Positions 15,301 through 27,300 of a DNA stretch of 64,000 nucleotides are shown here, in pieces (the stretch's first letter is position 1; the number at the start of each line of letters is the position of its first letter). Source of the stretch: Leguminivora glycinivorella (Eukaryota > Arthropoda > Insecta > Lepidoptera > Tortricidae). The position numbers were made by a program, and so were the translations under genes. Below the pieces are notes generated by a model. That model worked only from the letters and a program-made list of their open reading frames with translations. It did not search any database and was not told the origin of the DNA. Location: positions 11,863,118 to 11,927,117 of the forward strand of contig NC_062977.1 in assembly GCF_023078275.1 (NCBI RefSeq), written 5' to 3'.

Positions 15301-18300
15301 GTAGTCAAATAGTTTTTAGGGGTACTGATTCCAAAATTAATGAAATGATTTAAAAAGTTATGACCGATTTGGAACCTGACATTGCACAGTACCCCTGGAA
15401 ACCTATTTGACGACACCCATAACGACTTTTATGTCAAAGTGACAGTCAGCAATGTCAGTTTCCAAATTGATCATTAATATTGAGATCAGTACCCATGAAA
15501 ACCTATTTGAAGACACCCATGATCACTTTTGTGTCAAAGTGACAGTCAACAGTGTCAGATTCCAAATTGGTCATTAGTTTTCAAACACCTCCGGATACCT
15601 ATTTGACGACACCCATGACGACTTTTGTGTCAAAGTGACAGTCAGCAATGTCAGATTCCAAATTGGTCACTAATTTTGGAATCAGCACCCCCTAAAACCT
15701 ATTTTACGACACCCATGACGACTTTTGTGTCAAAGTGACAGTCAGAAATGTCAGATTGAACATTGGTCATTAATTTTGGAATCAGCACCCCTAAAACCTA
15801 TTTTACGACACCCATGACGACTTTTGTGTCAGAGTGACAGTCAGCAATGTCAGATTGAACATTGGTCATTAATTTTGGAATCAGCACCCCTAAAACCTAT
15901 TTTACGACACCCATGACGACTTTTGTGTCAAAGTGACAGTCAGCAATGTCAGATTCCACATTGGTCATTAATTTTGGAATCAGCACCCCCTAAAACCTAT
16001 TTTACGACACCCATGACGACTTTTGTGTCAAAGTGACAGTCAGCAATGTCAGATTCCAAATTGGTCATTAATTTTGGAATCAGCACCCCTAAAACCTATT
16101 TTACGACACCCATGACGACTTTTGTGTCAGAGTGACAGTCAGCAATGTCAGATTGAACATTGGTCATTAATTTTGGAATCAGCACCCCTAAAACCTATTT
16201 TACGACACCCATGACGACTTTTGTGTCAAAGTGACAGTCAGCAATGTCAGATTCCACATTGGTCATTAATTTTGGAATCAGCACCCCCTAAAACCTATTT
16301 TACGACACCCATGACGACTTTTGTGTCAAAGTGACAGTCAGCAATGTCAGATTCCAAATTGGTCATTAATTTTGGAATCAGCACCCCTAAAACCTATTTT
16401 ACGACACCCATGACGACTTTTGTGTCAGAGTGACAGTCAGCAATGTCAGATTGAACATTGGTCATTAATTTTGGAATCAGCACCTCCTAAAACCTATTTT
16501 ACGACACCCATGACGACTTTTGTGTCAAAGTGACAGTCAGCAATGTCAGATTCCACATTGGTCATTAATTTTGGAATCAGCACCCCCTAAAACCTATTTT
16601 ACGACACCCATGACGACTTTTGTGTCAAAGTGACAGTCAGCAATGTCAGATTCCACATTGGTCATTAATTTTGGAATCAGCACCCCCTAAAACCTATTTT
16701 ACGACACCCATGATGACTTTTGTGTCAAAGTGACAGTCGGCAATCTGAGGTACTACATATTCGTAATCTGAAAGTAATCAAGTCAATAATTTCAGTTATT
16801 TTGAATCGACTATGATTCCGAGTTATTGGTAATAGTAATGATTGTATAGATGATTAGTGATTCCTTTACATGTAATGGTAATTTACCGTTTCACTTGATT
16901 ACATTACAAGTAATCTGACACCCAGTAGTGTCAGATTACAAAGTAAAATCAAGTAATCCTTTAATCCGGAATCGATTACGATTTCCCCATCTCTGGGTTT
17001 AGTTATATGGTTCATTGGTACTGGTGACCACCATCTGGCTCCATCATCAGACCCTGAGTACCACCTCTTGTCAAAGGTCTTGTTGAGACGAACCCAACGA
17101 GCCTAAACACGAAGTCGTTTACTTACATGGTTCACTGGTACTGGTGACCACCTTCTGGCTCCATCATCAGATCCCGATCACATTTTTATCATCACAACGT
17201 TGTAATACTTTAACATTCAAACATAACAAAGTATTACAAAAGCAAATATTTACGGATCTAGGATCAAATTCGTTGGTCGCTGTTTACACACACACAATGC
17301 GAGGATAGCCCGTGTAGAAACAAGGCGTCCGACCCACACAACAATAAATATTCTCGACGTTTGCGATGAAAACTCGGAGACCAAAGCGACATACGTCTTA
17401 CCTGCTCGAGCTCCGGCGCGGCACTGAAATCGCAGGCGTCCGTCGCCGGTAAAATAGCGACAGGAAGGCTAGTTTTCAAAAAATTGGCAAAAAATCATGA
17501 TAAAATATTATAACGACAAATGGATAACAGCAGTTTAAGCACATTGTGCAGATTATTTATATACTAAAATAACTTCGATAACATGTAGATTTTCGGAGAA
17601 ATGATCACTTGTTTCGATGTATTTTCAAGACAAAATTGAGTTCGTTTTACTTTCAATTTCTCAATTTCAAAGGATTAAATGATAAATATTGTTTAATGGG
17701 CCTTAAGTACAAGATATTTGGAACTTAAATTTACCTCATTTATGAGAGTGATCTTATCAAATTGTACATAATAAGAGCTCCGAATTCTGTGCTTCACGCG
17801 GTTTTTCCTAAACGAGCATCAGAAAAACAGTCATTACTAATTGAAAAAGCTTTTTTTTTTCATATGTTTTTTATTTAACCGACAGTTAATAAGATGTTAT
17901 AACTGAAACAAGTACTTTCACTGTCTTTTAGTATGAGTAAAGTGTACAATTTTGTCGATAAATATTGTGCATTTTACAATATATCGCCTTTTTTTGTCAT
18001 AGCGCTCTTAATAATGCAAACATTGTAAAACATGGAAAAAATGGACCAGTTACATTTGCCCCCCAGTCGAGATTTGCCCCGATGTACCTTATGGATATAA
18101 GCATAACAACTATAACACACTTACATGATATCACAACTTGTATGCAATTTCTTGAAGCATCTCCTGTAAAACCTTGTTGACAACTACATATAGGTCTATG
18201 GTTAACAGTCAAACATAGGGCATTCTGACCGCATGCGCCTTGGCAAGGATCTTTGCAGCGTTCATTAACACAGGCAGTATTGCTAGGACATTCAGCGTCT

Positions 18301-21300
18301 ATAGTGCATTCGGGACGACAATTCGGCACTCTTCCTATGTAATTTGGCATACAAGAACACGCTGCTTGGTCTCCAATTATGCGGCATTCAGAGTTTGGTC
18401 CACATGGAGTAGGTTCACATGGGTTTGAAGGTGGTTTCTCTGAAATATCATAATAAGTTCTTAAATATAGTTTCCAAAATAAACTACAGTAAAATAAATT
18501 CCGTTTTGTTACTTATTTCATCATAGTATACTTACTTTCTTCCAATTCGCATTTAGCAAACGGATCGCCAGTATATCCAGGTGTACAGCTACATATAGGA
18601 TTATGTGTAACCACTTGGCAACGTGCATTATATCCACAAGCATTTGGGCATGGATCAATACATTTTTTGTTGACACATGCTTTATCTTGTGGACATTCGG
18701 AGCTCACAATACATTCAGGACGGCAGTTTGGAGGTGTGCCAATATACCCGTTCTCACATGTGCATACGCTATGACCGTTTACTTCTCGGCATAAACTGTT
18801 AGGACCACAAGGGGAGGGCTGGCATGGTTTTACATGATCATCTCGTCCAGGAGGAAGTTCTGTAATGGTTCATTTGTAAACAGTGAATATTAACATCTAC
18901 CTTGTACTCAAAGTCAGAATCAACAAAACATATAAAATTCTCTATTGAACGATTGCCAGTGGAATGTAATTGTTGAAACAAAAGTGAAAAAACTTAAAAA
19001 AACCGGTCAAGTGCGTGTCGGACTCGTTCACCGAGGGTTCCGTACAAACTTTCAATAATTGAATCATCAAAATGTTATTCACAGAACTCTACAGATTTGA
19101 CTAAATCCCTCAAGACTCAATTTTCCACATAAGTAACAAGTAATATTTTAATATACAATTTTATTGTTAGACTTAGACAACGTCCAAATAAAATCACGAC
19201 TATTCGACTTCAATAGTTTACGACTTACGACATGTTATGTCGCAAGGACGCTCCTGAACCGACCTCATTATAAGTATCAGGAAAAACGTGATGTAGGAAA
19301 TGAGCGTTCAACGTACAGCGACATCTATCGGCAAATTGAATAAACTAATGCGCGCGAGCTAGTATGGAAGATGATTTTTATGGAATAATTGTTTATTGCG
19401 TGAACCGATTTTAACCATTTTGCCTCTATTTGAAAGCAGGTAATTTCATTGTTATTTTGTTAAAAAATACAGGTACAATAAAGCAAGCAAGGGTGTTGAA
19501 ATTGAAAATGTAAATTTGAAAGGTTTTTTATAAATAAATAAAAAAGTTTTCAAGATACGTGTACGATTTTATTTTTCCTGTAATATTCATTATAATAGCC
19601 ATATTTGGTGAAAATTCATAAATTTATGTTGGTAAACTTCGGAGATAAGGGGGGAACGGTATTGTTTTTTTTACTTTTTTTTTCCACAACCAAAAAATTA
19701 TAAAAAATAGTTTTGATATGTGCAATTTGACCTCTTTCTAACGATACCCCACTTGACCTAGTTACTTGAAATTTTCAGTTTGCCCCCCTTTCATTTTGGC
19801 CATTTTCTATCATTTATATTAATTAATTTAAAAAAAATACTTTCAACTTGTAGAGGTTCACATTGTTTAATTGTTTATAACTATTCCAAATTTCATATCG
19901 ATAGCATACGTAGTTCTCAGACGGACAGAGTCGCACCATAAGGGTTCCTGTTGTACCTTTTTGGTACGGACCCCTAAAAATTCAACAAAATCCTTCCTTC
20001 TTTATTTGACTTCTAACGATAAGTTTGAATATTGAGTATTATTAAGTATAATATAAAATTCCCTATTTAAACGATTGCCAGTGGAATATAATTGTTGAGA
20101 CAAAAGTGAAAACACTTAAAAAAATTCAACTAAATCCTTCCTTCTTTATTTGACTTCTAATGATAAGTTTGAATATGTGTAAATAGTTCTAAGTTTATTC
20201 GTTTAATGTTGAAACCTAATCCAAGTCTTATTGTACGTCACTGTTTCGCGAAAGCGAATAAGGCTTGGGCTAGGTTCCGACTGCAGATCGAAGCACGCAC
20301 GATTGTTGCAGCCCTTTCTTCTACTTTAAAATTTAAGAAGAACTTTGCTGAACGTCGCTGCTCATACTACTCAGCGCTGGAACATCTTCAGCCTGGTTTC
20401 TATACGACTCGCGCAGTGGCATTCGCGAACAGACCACGTTATACGGCTCGACGAAGACCAGCATAAGGAACATTGAGTATTATTAATTAAGAAAGCATGA
20501 TAATTGTATTAGACATAGTATGTTTCTACAGGCCAAGTGACATTCAAAGAGCTCACGTATTGTAGTTATAGTTCAAATTACCGGCCAAGCCGAAATAACA
20601 ATCGTTGACGCTAAAGACTGATCGAAACGCAGGTTAGCTTTGTCGCGCGGGTCGCGCCAATATGGAAAAGCGATAGCGATGACTACAATACGTAAGCTCT
20701 CTCAGGTAGCGTAACCTATCCGAATGAAAAAATCTTTTGGATGTTAACTATGGGTAAGAAAATTGAAATCGGTTTACCTTTTATAACACACTGAACAAGT
20801 GGATTTCCAGTATATCCAGACATGCACGTACAGGTAGGCGAATGGTTGACTGTTCTACATTCAGCGTTTACTCCACATGCTCCTGGGCATGGATCTTTAC
20901 ATCTGTTGTTTGAGCAAGCTTTGTTCCGATCACAATCGGAGTTAGAAACGCATTCTGGCCGACAACCAGTGTACGGATCTCCAAAATATTCTGGCAAGCA
21001 AGAACACGATCCAACGCCATTCCGTTCTTTGCATAATGCATTCGCCCCACATGGCGAAGGATTGCAGGGATTTGGCAAAGGTTCAGGTGGATCTGTAATA
21101 ATGTCGTACATTATGCACTATAGGTTATATACACAACTATTAATAGATACTGAAATAAACACAGGTATTATGGATCAAAAGACTTACACTCTACTCGAGA
21201 ACACCCACTGAAAGGATCACCAGTGTAACCGGATATACAATTACATAATGCTACATGATTGGCTACGGAACAGTCCGCGTACAGACCACATGAGCCCGGA

Positions 21301-24300
21301 CAGGGATCTATACACCGCTCGTTTTGGCATGCAAGATTACCAGGGCATTCGGCATTGATAGAACATTCTGGTCTACAATTAGGTGCAATACCAATATAGC
21401 TTGGTAAGCATGAACATGCAGGCGCTTCTCCCACTACTTTACATTGAGAATATGGACCACACGGTGATGGTACGCATGGATTTCCTTTAGGCCCCTCAAA
21501 CATAGGTTCTAAGAAAGAAAACAATAGATTAAGTGATGCAGCATACAAGATTGAGACAGAAAATTTGTGTAATGACAAAGTATTGAATATATATAATAAA
21601 AAGGATAGCATGTAAAAGTACAGTAATTTATATATAGAAAGAAAAACTAAAAAACTTGTCGAGTGACAACTTAAAATAAAACCTTTAATATTTTTAAACA
21701 TGTTTTATTGTTTGGTACTCTCTTACTTGGTTTTAACTGGCAAGATGTAAACGGATCACCAGTGTATCCTGCTTTACACGTGCAAATAGGATTATGATTG
21801 ATAACTTGACATCTAGCGTTTATGCCACAAGTTCCTGGACATGGATCTTTACACTTCTGTTGAATGCATGCTTGATGCTGAGGACAATCCGTACTAGATA
21901 CGCATTCTGGCCTGCACGTGGGCGGCGACCCAACATAGCCTTCCTGACATGAACACACGCCATGACCATCGACCACCTTACAGTGGCTGTATGCTCCACA
22001 CGGAGAAGGCATGCAGGGATTTAAATCGGTAGTTGGCGCTGCAATGATTATTTAATTTAATTACCATTACAAGTAGATCATACATAAATTAATTCTCCGT
22101 AATGAGTTGTATATTCATACTAACGTATTAGTCGAGGACGACAGGAGACTACGGGATTGCCTTCATAACCGTCTAGGCATAAACATACGGGATTATGATG
22201 GGCAACCGTACATTGTGCATTAATGCCACAGGCTCCTTGGCATGGATCCGTACATTTATTATTCGAACAAGCCTTATCCCACGAACAATCATTATTCGTC
22301 ACACATTCAGGTCGACACCCGAGATACGGATCGCCAAAATACCCAGGAGAACATGTACATGCTCCAGCAGAATTTCTTTCTGTGCATACAGCATTAGGGC
22401 CGCAGGGTGACTGAGAACATGGGTTCGTTTCCTCTTCGCTCGCCACAATAACTGTATATGTAATAATTGGTGATATTAATACTGATTACTTTTAATACAT
22501 TATATTAGTAAAATTATTTAACATTACATTTATCTCCGAGAAATGAAAATTCTTACCGAAAAAGTGGCAACCACCATATGGATCACCAGTGTAACCCTCC
22601 CAGCAATGGCAAACAGCCTTGTGGTTTATAACAATGCATTCTGCATTTGTGCCACAAGAACCCGCACAAGGATTGACACATTTTTCCCGAACACACGCGA
22701 GGTTACTGGGACATTCTTCATCATATATACATTCCGGTCGGCAATTAGGTGCTCTACCGATGTATCCTTGCAGACAAGAACAAGCAGGCGTTTCTCCTAC
22801 CACACGGCACTGGGAATTTGGTCCGCAAGGAGAAGGCACACAGGGATTTCCTAGCGGTCGTGGTTGTGATTCTAAAAATATTTTTTTTTATTTTAGTTTT
22901 TTTGATAAGCCATTTTATAATTAGTTTAGCCGCGTTTTCGTTATAAAACTTTTTATATTGTCAATTTTATTGGTTAATTGCTAACGATGTTAATGTATAA
23001 GTGCGTAAAGCGATACTTACTCTTAAATTAAGAGTTAGTTATAATTAGAAAGTTAAATAAATAATAATTAAAAATCTCACTTGGTGCTTCTGTGCACTGT
23101 ACAAATGGGTCCCCTATATAATTTGTTGGACAGCTACATAATGCATTGTGATTAACTACTGTGCATTTCGCATCATTGCCACAGGCTCCAATGCATGGAT
23201 CGGCACATCTTTGATTTTTACATGCCTTATTAGGCATACACTCACTGCTGACCATGCATTCGGGACGACAAGATGGTGGGGACCCAAAATACTGCTCTTG
23301 GCATGAACATATTGCATGACCATCATTTACACGACACGCGCTATATGGCCCGCATGGAGAAGGTACACAAGGGTCAATTGGATCAATCTTGCCTAAAATG
23401 AAAAACAGATTTGTTATTTGAGTTTTGAGTACCCGAACTTGCTTGTGTAATTAATAAAGTAATTAGTTTAACTGTTATTTTATTATACTTTATTCCGTAC
23501 CGATATAACACGATGAAAACGGATTCCCTTCGTATCCTGGTAAACACGCACAAGACGGAGCGTGATTGTGCACACGACATTCGGCGTTCATACCGCAAAC
23601 TCCTGGGCATGGATTTTTGCATTTGTTATTGAAACAAGCTTTGTCCTTCGGACAATCAGAGTTTAATACACATTCTGGTCTACATTCAACGTATGGGTCT
23701 CCGTAATATTCTGGGAGGCATGAGCAGGATCCGATACCATTTCTTTCTTTACAGATAGCATTTGCTCCGCACGGAGAATGATAACATGGGCTTTCTTGTA
23801 ACTGGGGCTCAATATCTAAAATATAAGTTAAAAATTGTATACATCTGTTGTTTTAACATTATAAATTTTGACTTTTCATTTTATTTCAACTTACTAGGTA
23901 AGAATGAGCATCCTGAAAATGGATCTCCCGTATATCCTTGTTCACAAGAACATACCGGTACGTGCTTAACAACAATGCAAGTAGCATGCACTCCACACGA
24001 ACCCGGACACGGATCTCTACATTTTTCGGCAAGGCAAGCTAGGTTTCCGGGACATTCCACATCAATAACACACTCTGGTCTGCAGTTAGGAGGACGACCC
24101 ACGTAGTCATTCAAACATGAGCATACAGGTACACCATTTATCTCTTTACATTGAGAATGCGGGCCGCATGGGTTTGGTATACAAACCTCTATCGGAGGCG
24201 CAGGTGGCCCTGGTGAAGTTGGTACACAAAGTAAGTAAGTTGTTTTAAGATATGTATTGTAATTATAAAACACAATGTAATAAATGTAACTCACTTTCAT

Positions 24301-27300
24301 CAATGTAACACCTTGAAAATGGATCGCCAGTAAAACCACTCAAACAACTACATATTGGATTATGGTTGACCACTTGACATTGCGCATTAATACCACACAT
24401 ACCAGGGCACGGATCTTGGCATTTTTGATTGATACACGCTTTGTTGGGTCGACAATCAGATGTGGCAACACATTCAGGTCGACAATTTGGTGGAGAACCA
24501 ATACATTTTTCTAGGCATGTACAAACAGCATGCCCGTTGAATGTACGGCATGTACTATAAGGGCCACAAGGTGAAGGGTGGCACGGATCCACAGGTTCTG
24601 GCGTAACTATAGAAAAGATGAAAGACGAAAGAGAAATATATGAAATAACAGTTAAATATAGAGAAATAAAAAGTAATAATATATGAAGATAAAAAGTCTT
24701 ACTCGTAATAGGAGAACATGCATGAAGAGGGTTTCCAATATATCCAGTCAAGCAGTAACATGAAGGTGCGTGGTTGGTCACTCTACATTCAGCGTTTTGC
24801 CCACAAGTACCAGGGCATGGATCCACACATTTATTGTTAAAGCAGGCTTTGTCTCTTGCGCAATCAGTATTCATTACGCATTCAGGGCGACAACCAAGGT
24901 ATGGATCTCCATGAAATTCATCTATACAAGTGCAAGAACCAGCGCCACCTCTTTCTCGACATATGGCGTTGGGTCCACATGGTGATGGATTGCAAGGATG
25001 ACTTGGTATCTCTTTTGCAACTGAAAAATGGTGTGTAACACATGCTGTCAAATACTACAATAATGTGGCATGCAGAAATGTGAAGAAAAATTCCCTAAAA
25101 CCAACTATTTCACCATGATAATTCACGCATATCCCAACTCACCTTCGATGAAACTGCAGCCCGCAAAAGGATCCCCAGAATATCCATCATCGCAGGAACA
25201 AATAGGCTGATGATTTTGCACAATACACCTCGCGTTGAACCCGCAAGAGCCAACACAAGGATTCACACAAGACCCGCCAAGGCAGGCCAAAGCTAGAGGA
25301 CAGTCTTGATTGATGACGCATTGAGGACGACATGAAGGTGGGGCGCCTAAGGTGCCAGGTTCGCAGGCGCACACAGCACGACCGCTCTCACTGGCACACG
25401 TAGAATGAGGCCCACACGGCGAAGGTAAACAAGGGTCTGGATGTGGAGACAGCGGCTGTTTACCTTTAAAAAACACAATGTTAGTTTTTGCACTCTTAGC
25501 TTAAATAATATCATTAATGAAATACTAACTTTTTAACGAGCAGAACATTGTTTTAACAATGTTGTTTTAATGTTTATATTATGGCCGCATCCAAGCCTAG
25601 AAACTTTATCCTACGCCACGCTGACATTACGACTTTTTTGACTTAAGTATATTATACATTTGTTTCATAATATATTACCTACATAATCGAAATAGCAAGC
25701 GTAAATTCCACGTGTGTGTGTGGATTCAAATTAACAAAAAAGTCTAAAACAATTGTAAAACGAATCTCTGAATTTGTAAAAAGATAAATCAAAAGATACA
25801 GCCATTAACATGTGCTCACTCAGTTCTCACAAACTACCAACGAAAACAGTGAATATATTCATTTAACATATAATATTTATATACTAACATTTAGTAAAAA
25901 ATAGGCCAACCTACCTCTATAAATATTAGATCACCTAGTGACGTATTAAATTTTTTACAAATAGTTTCTTATGCTCACTCAATCCACACACTTTTGAAAA
26001 GCCGAATTTTGATGAAAAACATAAGATTTAGACCGCTATTATATGTGTATAGTTTAGTAAAAGTGAAATGGGAATTTGTAAAATACAAAACGAACCACTA
26101 ACGTGTCAGGTTTTTTTATAATAAATTTTTGTAAGTGCTCACTCAGTCCACACGTTTTGAGAAAGTTAAAAATGTAAATATCTTACGATTTGTAGCACCT
26201 AAGACACTCGAAAGTACTTCAACATTTAGTAAAAATTTTTACTAAATATCCACCATCTAATATTTTATATTCGTTGTCAAGATATTCAGACATAACTTAT
26301 TTTCTAGAGATGACTGAAATATTTCATGAAACTTAGGTAACATCGACCGCTATAACTCTAATCTTGAAAAAAACGGACTGTAGGGACATGTGCCGACATT
26401 TCAATGTCTTTAACCTACATGTAAATGCGCTCTAATTTAAATTAAATTGATGAACTTTTCGAGCTTTTCGAAGAGCATTATATTTTACTCGAATATATTA
26501 CTATGAGTTTGTTCGATCCCCTGAATTCCCTGGTTATGGTGTAAGCTACAAGAGTCTAAAAAAACAAAAGCATATTTTTGTATAAGAGGTGCTGTAATGG
26601 TCATCTTTTGGAAAGTATGGTCGAGTTTGTTATCCAATAAAAGTACGTGAACCCGTACCATGAACTTTTGACGTTTTATACTACGTTATTAGATACTTTT
26701 TTTAAATTTTTCGTTAACTTCACGGAAAATGACATTCATTGTATAGAGAAAGTCAACAGCGCCCCAAATGGTTACTTAACAAAAAATCCATAAAGTTTCC
26801 GTGATGTTTACTCTATCGAGTAACTTATTCTAAAACGCCAAACAAACGGGTTTTCATGCCTTGGCGCGAGAGTACGACTATGTCACCGCGAGATAGATCA
26901 CACGTCTTCTTCTAATTGTATTAATTTTCATTAAAATTTTCTTACTTTTTCCTTAAGTTACAGCACAAATTACTGTAAAAAGTTATATTTAGGTTAGGTA
27001 TCCAAAGTTGATACAATAAATTTGGTCATTATATTAAGAGAGTCAACTTACTTTTCCAGTAACATTTAATGAATGGATCGCCTTCGGGTAGATTCTCTGG
27101 GCATGTGCAGATCGGATTGTGTCCGACTACGTGACACCGGGCATCAAGACCACAGCTGTGTATGCAAGGATCCTTGCATTTTTGGTTTATGCAGGCTCTT
27201 GTGGACGGGCAATCCGAATTGACAGAGCACTCGGGGCGACATGCAGGGGGCGATCCAAGGTAACCTTTACGACATGAACACGCCGCTCGCTGGTTCACCA

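Larger units (their letters stand above)
13455..18084. mobile_element. 4.6 kb TIR element enclosing two opposed tandem-repeat arms
   Basis: The left end reads TA|CAGTGGGGCAAATCTCGAC, and the right end on the complement reads TA|CATCGGGGCAAATCTCGAC. The inverted repeats run for about 45 bp, and TA dinucleotides flank both ends (13453-13454, 18085-18086), as for Tc1/mariner-type insertions. A second inverted pair, GGAGCCAGATGGTGGTCACC (about 14013 and, on the other strand, 17023-17042), lies inside; a further diverged copy is at about 17143-17162. Between them are two inverted arms of a ~99-bp satellite (14120-16742). No transposase frame is visible, so it is non-autonomous or decayed. It occupies intron 47/48. 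Confidence 0.75.

Noticed and set aside
14626..15312. 62-codon frames (both strands) in the tandem repeat
   Set aside because: The unit is about 99 bp, divisible by three, so frames stay open by chance. No start context or conservation is apparent.
14120..16742. CRISPR-like array
   Set aside because: Repeat units are ~99 bp with no unique spacers, and the genome is eukaryotic.
16743..16996. Complete hAT element
   Set aside because: Only one hAT-like end (CCCCATCTCTG) is visible. No matching left terminus or 8-bp duplication was found.
20206..20466. 86-codon plus-strand ORF
   Set aside because: No similarity recognised, no promoter or splice context; it lies in an intron among repeats.
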